Assembly (NCBI GenBank): GCA_002118135.1
Contig: BDIU01000192.1
Coordinates: 372,001 to 436,000 of the forward strand
Source of the DNA: Trebouxia sp. TZW2008
Taxonomy: Eukaryota; Chlorophyta; Trebouxiophyceae; Trebouxiales; Trebouxiaceae
Direction: 5' to 3'
Length of the DNA: 64,000 bases
This document shows positions 37,901 to 47,278 of the stretch, piece after piece; position 1 is the stretch's first letter; every line of letters starts with the position of its first letter. Below the pieces are notes generated by a model. It was not told the DNA's origin and did no database searches. It worked only from the letters and a program-made list of their open reading frames with translations. The position numbers were made by a program, and so were the translations under genes.

Positions 37901-38438
37901 TGCGCTCTTTGACTTTGCCAAGGAACCTCTCTGCATCGTTGTCTTTACTCTGCAGCATCACAAAAGATCACTTCACAGCCACTCTATCGGCTTTTGCATT
38001 GATATCTTGGACACCATTGCAGGCTGTCACCACAATGTGCTGAATTAGTTAGCAAGTTCTGTATCATGACTGTAGTTGCCTTGTGCATGGCAGAGAGCGA
38101 GCGCACAAAGACTTATGACAAAGATGCAGGTGCTGAACACGCGACAGCAAACTAGCATCAATTGTAGCAAGCCTGCTTGCTGTTGAGCAAGCGCCGGCCA
38201 CAAACTGTGTTTGACTGTTACAGACCTGCAGACCCTGGTCAAGTATTCTGTTCCTCTGCTCCTTTGTCAGCTTCCGGACATCCACTTCTTCAATATTTTT
38301 GCGGGAAGCAGTTGGCACCACGACTTTGCGTGAGTCCACTCTTTGCATAGCTGTTGAAGTGAGCTCTGCAAGGTCGCTATCTTTGCCTTCCTCAGCATCT
38401 TGCTGCTCCTCCTTGTGCTGCCTGGCATCCAGCCCCAT
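22915..38438 (-). CDS. Full-size ABCG (PDR-type) ABC transporter
   Basis: ATP-driven exporter or importer of lipids, terpenoids, hormones or xenobiotics, probably in the plasma membrane; substrate unknown. Order is NBD1-TMD1-NBD2-TMD2 with many exons. N-terminus [13 protein letters not shown] at 38438; [18 protein letters not shown] near 37.9-37.6 kb; NBD1 Walker [10 protein letters not shown] (36.75 kb), signature VSGGQRKR (34.98 kb), Walker B TLFLDEIS, then [15 protein letters not shown]1 spans about 32.9-30.3 kb. A Ser/Arg-rich linker lies at 29.2-28.97 kb. NBD2 has Walker [10 protein letters not shown] (27.83 kb), signature LSVEQRKR (26.74 kb), Walker [11 protein letters not shown] and [12 protein letters not shown] (25.75 kb). 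TMD2 runs 25.4-22.9 kb ([16 protein letters not shown]), ending in a terminal TM and SRLNFLKR. All motifs are intact. The frame stays open upstream of the start, and an ATG at 38578 with a GTATGT donor is an alternative first exon. Most introns hold decayed exon copies. Confidence 0.93.
24385..24455 (-). repeat. Copy of TMD2 exon 5' part in ABCG intron
   Basis: It reads [21 protein letters not shown] on the minus strand, nearly identical to the real exon start at 24,306-24,238 ([20 protein letters not shown]). The match ends abruptly, and the remainder of the exon is absent. Confidence 0.8.
26330..26450 (-). repeat. Copy of NBD2 H-loop exon in ABCG intron
   Basis: It reads [20 protein letters not shown], matching [20 protein letters not shown] of the real exon (about 26,300-26,200). 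The H-loop His is present but the following Gln is Pro, and the frame then degenerates. Confidence 0.8.
27624..27727 (-). repeat. Copy of NBD2 Walker A exon with its own donor
   Basis: About 100 bp match the real exon at 27,783-27,886. [16 protein letters not shown] is preserved but a shift breaks the frame before it ([12 protein letters not shown] then stop). The exon end is followed by GTGAGC, so a donor-like site survives. Confidence 0.85.
29483..29654 (+). mobile_element. MITE copy M1, best-preserved ends
   Basis: It starts CAGTAACTTCTCTTTACAAC and ends TTACAAAGAGAAATTACTG, giving imperfect terminal inverted repeats of about 19 bp around 172 bp. No gene is inside. It lies within the ABCG gene, between linker exons. 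Confidence 0.85.
29930..30062 (-). repeat. Copy of TMD1-linker exon in ABCG intron
   Basis: It reads [20 protein letters not shown], paralogous to [19 protein letters not shown] at about 29,870-29,770. Both are open over this length, so which copy is spliced, or whether both are, cannot be settled by eye. Confidence 0.75.
31510..31685 (-). repeat. Two or three copies of a TMD1 exon end in ABCG intron
   Basis: [20 protein letters not shown] (real exon, about 31,505-31,440) recurs as [28 protein letters not shown] at about 31,610-31,540 and more weakly at 31,680-31,625. Confidence 0.7.
31900..31968. repeat. Short tandem repeat, unit about 10-12 bp (GCGCAAATTG)
   Basis: Five to six variants of GCGCAAATTG/GCGCAAAGT follow one another in an ABCG intron. 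Confidence 0.85.
32990..33255 (-). repeat. Two copies of a TMD1 entry exon in ABCG intron
   Basis: [20 protein letters not shown] of the real exon (32,905-32,830) recurs at 33,075-32,995 with near-identical wording. A shorter, more decayed copy at about 33,255-33,145 also keeps the CACCACAATG and GAACAGTGACG segments. Confidence 0.75.
33835..33975 (-). repeat. Exon copy plus 21-bp triplication in ABCG intron
   Basis: [14 protein letters not shown] (real, about 33,780-33,735) recurs as [13 protein letters not shown] at 33,940-33,900. Beside it TAGGGTAGACAATCCTT is repeated three times at a 21-bp spacing (33,840-33,897). Confidence 0.8.
35100..35292 (-). repeat. Two copies of the NBD1 exon preceding the signature motif
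   Basis: [20 protein letters not shown] (real, about 35,035-34,975) recurs as [18 protein letters not shown] at 35,165-35,100 and as [20 protein letters not shown] at 35,292-35,225. The second is exact up to the signature and then diverges. Confidence 0.8.
36893..37082 (-). repeat. Degenerate duplicate of the NBD1 Walker A exon
   Basis: About 185 bp of the exon at 36,856-36,665 are duplicated directly upstream in gene order. The copy stays open but Walker [10 protein letters not shown] has become GPSTARKPT, losing the catalytic GK-S/T. If included it would give an inactive site, so it is most likely a pseudo-exon. Confidence 0.85.
37350..37430 (-). mobile_element. Truncated SINE-like copy (G)
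   Basis: Minus-strand GCTCAGCTTGGCCCGCCTGG, CAAGACTCACGG and ATTAGCACCTG match the family core. No simple-repeat tail or target duplication is visible. Confidence 0.45.
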
Positions 38439-39354
38439 GTCGTTCGCGCCTACAGGTTCAAACGCATACTTAGCGATCAGCTTGCTGGCGGATCCCTCAC
38501 AGGGGGAGTTGCAAAAGCTGTATCGTTACAACTGCAAGATAACGTCAACGGTGCAGACATACCCGCCATGTCCGTCATTGCGGCAAGCTATAGCCAGTCA
38601 AAAACCAAGTCGGTTTCCGCAACGCACTTTCGCTACGACAAGTAAATTCGAGCGCTTAATTAACTGTATCAGACAGTGATCAGTCGCGAGACTTCGCACG
38701 CAAGCCTGCGCCGACAAGGCCCGTGTCGGTTGGCGTCAACGCAGGCCGCCGATTCGAGCAATCAGTTTCGCACAGCCCGCCAGCAGCGTGCGCCCTGCTT
38801 TGGCGGAGCCCCGTGCATATATCCTAGTGCGAATGGTGTAAGCATAGCCATAAAGCGTTTGTCTTGCAGCAAGTTACGGAGGCGCTACTAATTCTGGAAT
38901 CTGAACCTTATAGTCGGGTGACTAAGTGCGAGTTGCTTGCGAAGAAGAGGTAAACTTGAGCTGAGAAGAAGAGGTTAATAAGGAGATCAAACGGCGCAAT
39001 GCTGACTAGTGCCCTGCTTGAGTTTGCAGTAGCAATTGCGCTACAGTGAATTGCAGATTTGCGCGCACGCTCTGCCTCATTGTCATCTTGAACGCTGTAG
39101 CTCAGGTAGAGCCTTGATCTGGCATTGATTCCCGTGGGACTGCTTTGTTTTGCACGATCACGTATGCCGTGTCTGTAGCGAGACTCCGCCGAAATTGATA
39201 GAGCTTGATTGCTGATAGATTAGCATATCGAAATTGATAGCAGCCTTGTTGCATTGGCACTCTAATTGTCACACAGCAGTTTCAGCCTTCACTCAAGTCG
39301 ACCCGTCCGGCCAGTTCTGCATGCGGAATATTCAGCCTGCAACAGCTGTTCGCC
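38439..39354. promoter_or_regulatory. Shared upstream region of ABCG and DnaJ-like genes
   Basis: These 916 bp lie between divergent starts. Their composition differs from the flanking introns, with more CG dinucleotides near 38.6-38.8 kb by eye. A possible extra ABCG 5' exon (ATG at 38578) lies inside. No named element was identified. Confidence 0.55.
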
Positions 39355-42300
39355 ATGTCCGGCATCCCAGGCAGTGACCTGCATCACATACTGCAGCTAG
39401 AGTTTCTCGAAGCTGTCTTTGGATGCAAGTGAGCACACAACAGACAGCATGCTAGTGACCTGTTCCCAGCAACTCCAAACTTGAACACCCCTCATGTAGA
39501 GCATTTGTTGATGTCAAGGTGTCTGCTTCAATCTAGCTATTGTTGCAGTTTCCATTTCTGCAGTTGTCCAGTTGCAGCATCACACAAACATATCGAGCAA
39601 ACCCTCACGCAATAGCCAAACAGCAGCAAATTCTTTAGACCAAAACTGCACCTTGTCTGAGCTTTAAACAGCAGTTGATCCAACATTTGCAGGCGCATCA
39701 TTTATGTGGCTGCTCCTAAGGAAGCCAAGCGGAAGCTGCAAGTGCATGTGCCAGTTGGTGCTGATGATGGAGATAAGATCATCTTTGACGGAGAGGGCCA
39801 ACCTAGCGAGTTTCATGGTGAGGAAGCATCCCCTGCTCAGCCATCAAAGCGTTGTTTCTTCCTCCGATTCATGAAAAACTGGAATACAAAATGAATTGAT
39901 ATCATATTATGGCAATGAAAAATAATTTTTATCCCTTTCATTATAATCATTCTATCTTGAGATATCTCTCTTATGTCTATAATTTAAGACAAAGTCTCTA
40001 AGAGAGTTTTACATTTGTTACTATTTTTAACAACATTACATCTTGTGCGCTTCATCTTGTATGAAATGTGGCAAAGCAATTTACTGTGCAGACATCATCT
40101 GCACGCAATGTTCTCATGAATTCAGCAACTATCTCATTGTGGTGTTCGCAACGGCACTATACCTGCTGCATTTCAAGAGATTGCAGATATAGGTTGAGAG
40201 AGAGAGATTACACGCTTTGGCCAGCCAACAAGTCTGATCGCGTGTGTCAAAACCTAATCGAATATTGAGACAATCAAGGCAACCAAGAATAAGTTGATGC
40301 GCAGCCTTCTGCTGCACTCTCTGCTCCTTGCTTTCAGCCCCGTCGTGGTGTTCACAATGGCACTGTACCTGCTGCATTCTATAACAATGCAGGTACAGAT
40401 TGGTGCGCAGCCTGCTGTTTTACTATCAAATCCTTGCTTCCAGCTGCAGAAGCATGTTAATCAACGGCTCCACAGCTGTCCAAATGAGCTTGCAGGACTG
40501 ACATTATCCACAGCTACTACAGTCAACTCTCTTTGTAATGACTGCTTTGGGTACCAAGAAAGTTGTCCTTACATCAAATCATCCTTACTCAGAGGGACCA
40601 CTGCAGTCAGAACGATGATTGGTTACGAATGGCGCTGTCCATACGTCAACATTGTCCCTACATTGAGTGTCCTTACAAAATTTCACTGTCACTACTTTTG
40701 CAATGCCACAGCAACTGGCAAGATTTGCTTGTTCTGACAGCTGCATACACTGCTGCAACATTGACTGCAATGCAATACAGCACAAACATCTGTAGACAGA
40801 GGTCCTTCAATTTGGCTGACTCTGACAGCAGTAACTTGCCTTCTCAATATGTGCCATGGGCTGCAGGGGGACGCAGGGGCAATCTGATTGTGCGGCTGAG
40901 GGTGAAGGGCCACCCCAAGCTGCAAAGGATAGGCAGCACCATCTCCTCCTGTATACACGTCCCATGGATCCACTTGCCTGCAAGAAAAGGTTCTTCTGCA
41001 TAGCCTGTTGTCAATGTCGATATGGCAAAGTTATGCTTGGCTCACACTGAAAAGGCTGCTGTTGCATGTTGATATGCAAAGCCTGCATTGGCTTGCACTG
41101 CAAGATCAGGCCATGTCACACAGTGCCATGCAACACATCACACCATGCAACAGTTGATATTGGGCCAAGTGGTGACATCAGACAGTGGCCAAAGCGTCAG
41201 TTCCTGTCGTGCTGGGTCGTGCTTGAGTCAGTCCTGCCCTTGGATGCTAAAGAAAATGGCAGCAATGGCCAAGCACATAAAGCAGCAAGCAGTACGCTTA
41301 TGGTTGAGCAAGGCACATGCTGCAATGCAGGCTTTTTGCTGACAGTGCTAACAGTGCATGACATCATACAGTCGCCGAGCCATTCTACCTTTGACAGCGT
41401 TTTGTACAGCACCTTATAGAGCATGACGCGCTACTGTGCAGGTTTCAAGCTGACAGTGCTGACGGAGATGGGCTTTTGGAGGTTCAGCTGCCCTGCAACC
41501 TGGAAGATGACCTTGTGCAGGCTTCAAGTCGAAAATGCGACAAGTCTCACAGACTTGTGCACTTCCCCCACCTGCTGATTCTGACATGCCATTTTGCAGG
41601 CTTCAAGCTGACAGTGCTGACAGTGGATGGCCCCATGGAGGTTCAGCTGCCCTGCAACCTGGAGGATGACATGAACATTGTGATTGAGAACAAGGGGGTA
41701 CCTACCCCAGAGGGGAGGGGGATACATCATGTAAGGAGCCCGTGCATTGCAGAGATTCATGCACACTGCCATTCTGCGTTTGGCTCATTGAGTGATGACA
41801 TGTTGTGGTTGAGGACAAGGGCTGCAGGAGAGATCTGCATGAGTTTGCAGCACATCCTGCGTGCGAGCACACATCGTGTTGAGGCTGCACGATCACATGT
41901 CATATTGTAGACTGTGCAACTCGTACACGCTGTGTCTTCCTCTACCAAGTACCCAAATGCTTCTGGTATCAGAACCATGGATTACTATGCATAGAATTTG
42001 CAAACAGCTAGGACTTCACATCATATCCACAAGGAAGACATACCTTGTGACATGTGACTGCGCATGCACGCTGTTCACCTTGCAAAATGAGCTTGGCCAC
42101 ATGGCATCATCCAAACAAGATTAGCTTATTCTATCAAGCATTGGTCAGTCCTGTGAGCACAGGCGCCACCTTTGCATGACGTCAAGAAAGTTAGTCTGGC
42201 AATTCAGCTTGATAACGCTGTGCAAGCACAAGGTGTGACCCTTTTTCCTGGGAGGTTTTGCCTTGCATGGGTTTGCTGATGCTATGTTGACAAGGCGTTT

Positions 42301-42686
42301 CTTCGAAAAATCTGCTGCATGTTGCAGGGAGCTGAATGTCAGCCAGGGCTGTGACACACCTCATCAGAAATGGACATGTCCAACTTGGCTGTAGCTGCTG
42401 ATGGTTGTTAAAGCGTCTGCAACATGATGCTTGGTGTATGAATATTTTGTATGGTCAGTGATTGCTCACCACATGTGTGCAGGTTCATGTGCGCAGAGGA
42501 CACCCATGGGAAAGGTTCATGCTTCAGACAGCTGAGGTTGCAATCACAGCAGCTGCCGTTTGTCTTATCACCTTGGCGTCAAATCATGTCAGGCAAAAAG
42601 GCAAAGTTGATGACACCAGCAGTGGGAAAGATGCTGAAGCCAGGAGCATTGCAATCACAGCTACCAGTGCTAGCAAACAGAGCTGA
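39355..42686 (+). CDS. DnaJ C-terminal-domain protein lacking J domain and zinc finger, with a hydrophobic C-terminal segment
   Basis: Substrate-binding part of an Hsp40-type co-chaperone. Exons 39355-39428, 39693-39817, 40867-40950, 41600-41730 and 42483-42686 join in frame to 205 residues. Order: LEFLEAVFGCKRIIYV (start of CTD I), LQVHVPVGADDGDKIIFDGE, GGRRGNLIVRLRVKGHPKLQ, FKLTVLTVDGPMEVQLP, IENKGVPTPEGRG, VHVRRGHPWERF, then a hydrophobic stretch AEVAITAAAVCLITLA and a charged tail. The J domain (HPD) and CxxCxGxG repeats are absent. The link ISS/C/FKLTVL is shorter than usual, so a small exon may be missed near 41.0-41.6 kb. Copies of exon 4 precede it. A TGTAA signal is at 42741-42745. 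Function without a J domain is uncertain. Confidence 0.75.
39880..40060. other. AT-rich island in DnaJ-like intron
   Basis: About 180 bp (ATCATATTATGG, AATAATTTTTATCCC, TATAATTTAAGAC) are much more AT-rich than the surroundings. No repeat structure or gene is seen. It could be inserted organellar or foreign DNA. Confidence 0.5.
40075..40420. repeat. Diverged tandem duplication with GA-run repeat segment
   Basis: GTGGTGTTCGCAACGGCACTA (from 40,139) recurs as GTGGTGTTCACAATGGCACT (from 40,345), followed in both by CTGCTGCATT. Inside, GAGAGAGAGATTACACGC plus GCCAGCCAACAAG (40,193-40,235) is shared with the repeat at 63.07 kb. Confidence 0.65.
40520..40688 (+). mobile_element. MITE copy M2
   Basis: Terminal repeats CAGTCAACTCTCTTTGTAA and, at the other end, TTACAAAATTTCACTG are complementary. 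The 169-bp interior (GTCCTTACATCAAATCATCC, ACTCAGAGGGACCACTGCAG) is shared with copies M1 and M3. It lies in an intron of the DnaJ-like gene. Confidence 0.8.
41325..41560 (+). repeat. Copies of DnaJ-like exon 4 in the preceding intron
   Basis: The real exon begins at 41600 (TGCAG then FKLTVLTVDG). A copy with an acceptor at about 41,440 reads FKLTVLTEMGFW, then returns to VQLPCNLEDDL in another frame. A shorter one at about 41,330 reads FLLTVLTVHD after TGCAG. Acceptors are retained in both. Confidence 0.8.
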
Positions 42687-42746
42687 TCGTGAGCGAGTCG
42701 TGTTGTTTCTGATGTTTAGCTAGTGAAGGAAAGTCCAGTCTGTAAC

Positions 42747-43230
42747 ACAGGCGTCTGCTCAGAGCTTGCGTGTTTTGGCAACTTCAAGTCGTCTGATGGA
42801 CACCTATACATGCTTGTGTCAGTATGTCCGACGCTACACTAGACGGTCTGTGCCAAAAGTCAGTTGTGTATATCTTCTCGATTGATTTGCTTTCTCAAAA
42901 ATCCGACTTGCAAGCTGATAGAGAGCTTCTCAGCAAGGAAAACGACCTCTAATGCTTGAACACAACCAAAATAAACATGCGTCTATGACTATGTGTGCCT
43001 GTGCAGTCATTGAGCAAGACACTGCAACATGTCATTGTTATAGTTGTGTTCAAAAACAATCATGCATATGCTTAGCTGCGTGACACCTTTGCCGATTGTG
43101 CCTCATGCATACGCTACTGTTCTTGTTCCTCATTTATCACAAACTTGCGTTCCTAGCAGGTGACTGGACAGGGGGCAGCTTGACAAAGCCTACAGCATCA
43201 GCACACCGACATTAGCCTTGGCATCAAGAC
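42747..43230. other. Intergenic region
   Basis: No gene, RNA or repeat can be supported. It should contain the DnaJ-like 3' end and the promoter of the next gene. Confidence 0.5.
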
Positions 43231-45340
43231 ATGGCGCCAGCATGCAGCAATGATGATCAGCGGCAAATGGGTTGGTTCAAAGGCATTAGTCAATGGCGTT
43301 CATGTCACTGCGAACTCCGTAGTGCCGATTCGCACCGAAAGCAACGCGGCCTGGTTGCGGTCGCTTGGGCTGCGCTTGCAAACCGCATTACCGCTCAAGA
43401 CGAGCATTGTAAGCTTGGCAAGCTGCGCGATCCCGACACCGTTGCGTGTGCAGCGCGACTTGCGTCTGAGAATACACAAAGCAGTGTCCCAAGCGTGATA
43501 GGCAGGTGGACATACAGGTGCATATGGCTGCATACGTGGAGCAAGTTGTTGACACCGTGGGGCTCTACACGTGGTGGGACATCGGCGATCGTCTTTGCTC
43601 ACATTCGGAAGAAGTACAGGTATTTGCAAATCCTGATCTTCAGATGACCTCCGAGCATAATGCAAATTGTTCTGCTGAGGAGTGTCAAGGCAGTGCGAAC
43701 AGTTTGCCGATGCCCGGCTGTTTTGCTGCAGTGGGTGGGAGCCAGGATGTTGTACCTGAACCTCGCTCAAGGGCCTTGCAGCATTGCAGACTTTGCAGCA
43801 CAGCCAAACTGCCATGAATGCGTCGACCAGATAGTCTGCCTTCTGGGACAGACTCCCACGTCTGGACCTCTCGAGCTGTTCACTTTAGATGTAGCCAGCA
43901 GCAGGGCAATGCACATAGGCAGACCTCCCTTAGATCTACTCCGGAAAGTCATGCAAGCTCAGATGACTGGCCTGCTACTCAGCATTCTTCTTCAGCTGGC
44001 TTTGGCAGACAGCTATTGCTTGTGCCGTCACATATACAAGGTGCAGGGGTTGCAGCTTTTGCACGAGGTGGCTATGGGGCAAACACAGCATGCACAAACG
44101 GAGTCCCATGCTGTTGATGACATTAAGCGTCTTCGTCCAGATGTGCATGCGAAGCTGCTACATGTGTACAGGTGAGCACTTGCGTGTAACTTCAGTCTGG
44201 ACACGCAGCAGCATCACTCTCTTCTGATGAGTGGCCTGTACTCATCAAGGCGTCGACGTACTGTTCATGACCTGACTTGCAAAGTCTGAAGAAGTTTGTG
44301 ACAGAGTTTGTATTTGTCAGCATTCTAAGACGAGCTCAGCATTGTACATGCTGCTTTCAGTTTTCAGCAGTGCTTGATCATGTTGTGTTTGCAGGCTGAT
44401 ACCTCTGGCCATCAGCTGTATCTATGAGGCAACTCTGTCACACAACAGACACCTACAGCAAATCCAAGAAACCAAAACCACTGCCCAAGATCTTGGACAG
44501 AGGCAACTAGCCTTGCAGCTGCGTTACGCCCTTGCCATGCTAGGGCTGGACCATGATGTGGCCAACAGCCCTGGTGGGTTCAGCATGAGACCTGTCGTGA
44601 ATTTCATCAAATTGGGCAGTAAGGGTGATGAAGCACCAGCAGTAATTAGGCAAATGCAGCTTGCTTGGCAGTCAGCATTTGACCAATATGACTCAAGCCA
44701 GTCTGGCAATTGCCTGTTTTGGCTGTTTGAAGAGCCAGTCAGCCAGAATATGCACAAGTCACAAGGCAGCGGGGACTTCCACCAATATGATCAACAACTG
44801 CAGCCGCAGATGAGTCAAGCTGGTCCGCATTCAGCATCTGCTGCAGCAGCTGAGGGTCACATGCCGCCTGCGCCAATGCTAGGTGACATCACCATACAGC
44901 AACAGCAGCAACAGATGAGTCAAGCTGTCCAGCTTACAGCAGCTGCTGCAGCAGCTGAGGGTCATATGCCGTCTGCGCCAATGCTTCATGATGTCGACAT
45001 GCAAGCAGGTGATGCAGCACAGAGTTACAGCAATCACACCACACCTGTGTCAAGCAATGCATCGCAGGGGCAAGCAGCCAGCAATGATGAAGCAAGTCGT
45101 TTTGCCCGTAGGGGCAAAAGTTGGCTCCATAAGGCTGCTGTGCTGCTCGCAGTCACAGCCTTTGCAACCAACCTGGTGGTCAATCTTCACGACTACAGTT
45201 GGCAAATAGGTGAACGTATGGCGCAAAGTGCCCATGCTAGTGAAAGGGCATTTGATCATCATCGTAATTTTGAAATGCTTGGGGAGAGCATCGAGAGAGT
45301 GATTGAACAGTATGTTCACAGGTTGTTTGAAGACATCTGA
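43231..45340 (+). CDS. Unrecognised protein with hydrophobic segments and Gln/Ala-rich region
   Basis: Two exon blocks are clear: one ending at 44171 and 44395-45340, joined as HVYR/LIPLAISCIYEATL. The first block is open from ATG 43657 (MQIVLLRSVKAV). The same frame is also open from ATG 43231 but is interrupted by TGA at 43645-43647, so the true start is unresolved. Visible features are a hydrophobic stretch TGLLLSILLQLALADSYCL, a region similar to helical membrane-associated proteins, two tandem 29-residue units (MSQAGP...AEGHMPPAPML and MSQAVQ...AEGHMPSAPML, about 44,810-45,000), a TM-like segment KAAVLLAVTAFATNLVVNL and a charged C-terminus. AATAAA lies 38 bp after the stop. I do not recognise the family. 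Confidence 0.6.
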
Positions 45341-45603
45341 GACAGACCGACCTGTCAGAGCCAACTCAGGTCTTTACAATAAAGTTGCTGTATATAGAAG
45401 TCAGTTGGTGCCTGCGTACATGATCATTGGTGACGTTGATGCCTCTATTTCAGCCACGGGCTTTTGCCATGTCTTCTTTTATCATTCTGTTGAAAGCATG
45501 TTTCATTCAATGTTGTGCTAAGTGAGGTCTTGGGTTCAGCAATGTGCTGCATATGCTGCTGTTAGATTTGGCTTTGAGCAGTAGCTTGTTGTCATGAGTG
45601 AGA

Positions 45604-46155
45604 TCAGATGAGACTCACCAGCGAACATGCGTGTGGACAGGATTTGCTGCCCAAAGTACCTGTTGTTGCTCTTGTGAAATCTTCTGCTCCATGACCTGCC
45701 GTGTCTACATAGTATTTGGCTGTTTGCAGCGCTGCAGCTATTTGCTCTTGTGTGGCATTTGGATGGGCGACGGCATCACATTTTGAAATGTATTTTGTGA
45801 AAACTGTAATCAACTTCCGACATGGCGCAACATCTTGGAGGGCAAACCTGTTGTCGATTGCGTCGCGAACCGGCACAATAAATTTGGCAACTGCTGCGTT
45901 GACTATCGCCATGCTAATCGCGTCTGAAGGTGCAGAGCTCTGTCCCGTGGCGCTGTTGCTGTTCAGGCCGATTCTGGCTGTATCATGAGCTTCAGGGCGA
46001 TCAAAGCCGCTGCCGGCGGTGTAGGATGCGTCGGCATGGGCTGTGTCGCTGTTGCGCACATAGCACTGGGCACGGCAGAAGTTCCATATGACGCCGCACA
46101 TCCTCCTCATCAGGTGATCAGAATATTGACTTGAGATCCATGGAACCCACAACAT
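45604..46155 (-). CDS. Hypothetical protein (183 residues as single exon)
   Basis: ATG at 46155 opens MLWVPWISSQYSDHLMRRM with Cys-rich and Asp/Ala-rich stretches later (AISMAIVNAAVAKFIVPVRD). A strong donor GTGAGT occurs 15 bp before the stop, so the reading may continue in another exon below 45.6 kb that I could not find. No known domain is seen. It may be a chance frame; support is length, an ATG start and amino-acid-like composition. Confidence 0.3.
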   Translation of the reverse strand: MLWVPWISSQYSDHLMRRMCGVIWNFCRAQCYVRNSDTAHADASYTAGSGFDRPEAHDTARIGLNSNSATGQSSAPSDAISMAIVNAAVAKFIVPVRDAIDNRFALQDVAPCRKLITVFTKYISKCDAVAHPNATQEQIAAALQTAKYYVDTAGHGAEDFTRATTGTLGSKSCPHACSLVSLI

Positions 46156-46159
46156 GTAT

Positions 46160-47278
46160 TAAACAAACATAGACGGCGCGGACAGTCCTGAGAACTGCTT
46201 CGCTGACGGTATCGATCCGGGTAGATCTGTAAAATCACCAAAATACTGCAGTCTCGGAGCTGTTACTTGTAATAGCGTGCCGCCACGACAATGTTGACTC
46301 ACGAGACTATTGCTGTGCAGCATGCGCTTAGATGGATTGATGAGATGCGGAAGATTGCTATTCCCAACGCAATGGTCAATATTCTCCCCATTGCAGCTGT
46401 GACAGCACATTTCAAACATGCAGCTCTGACAGCTGAGCTGATGTCGTGACAGGTCAAATATTATATGCCAAAGACATATGAGAAACAAATAGAGCCGTGG
46501 AGAACATGCACCGCAAATGTAAAGGTAAGGCAGAGGGAGGATAAGTATTCCAGCTGATCCTGATCATACATTATGGCATACCGTTCGTTATGCCAAGTTG
46601 ACACGTCTGCTCTTGTCACCTTGCAGGACAACACGTCTGTTGCGCTGCAACTCCCCTGTGACAGCTGCTACGCCTTTGACAGCACAGAGCATCGCAAGCC
46701 ACAGCTCGGACAGCCTTGACTTTGCACGCTGTTCTGGCAAAGGTTTGGAAAGTCCTCTTTAAGCAGTTGGAATCTGCTACATGGAATTCAGACATTTGCC
46801 CGTTTGCAGCTGGCTCCGAGAGAACTGCATTGCACTGCTAGATCCCTTGATGTGACTCTGAGGACAATATGATCAATTGTAATTACTTCCACTTTGTGCC
46901 TGCAATATTGTCTCGACTGTTTGAAGACTGGAAGGTCACTTGGGCATGAAAGTATCTGTTACAGCACTCACAGCTAAGCTCATATTCTTGTCTTGACTGG
47001 TTCAGCAGCATACACGATGACTAGATTACATTACATAAAATCATACTCATCTGCAGCCACACATCACAATGCACAAGCTCATTGGCCAGCTGGGAGCACA
47101 AATGTGACTAATGTAGTATTCAAAATTGTGCCAAAACAATTCTGAAAGAAGTTTTGCACATGCACAGAGCAATGCACAAAGCCTGAAACAACAAAAGTGT
47201 TTTCAGCACCACTGCTTTGTATAAGCTGCTATTGACTGCTGCTCGTGCAAATTGCACCAAGTGAAATCAGTGTCATCA
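46160..47278. other. Intergenic region 3' of dyskerin
   Basis: No gene is supported. Two TGTAA motifs on the minus strand near 47,023-47,033, about 250 bp beyond the dyskerin stop, are candidate poly(A) signals. Confidence 0.45.

Noticed and set aside
43622..43645. 24-bp GT..AG mini-intron
   Set aside because: Far shorter than the other introns here (shortest about 75 bp); kept only as one explanation of the in-frame TGA.
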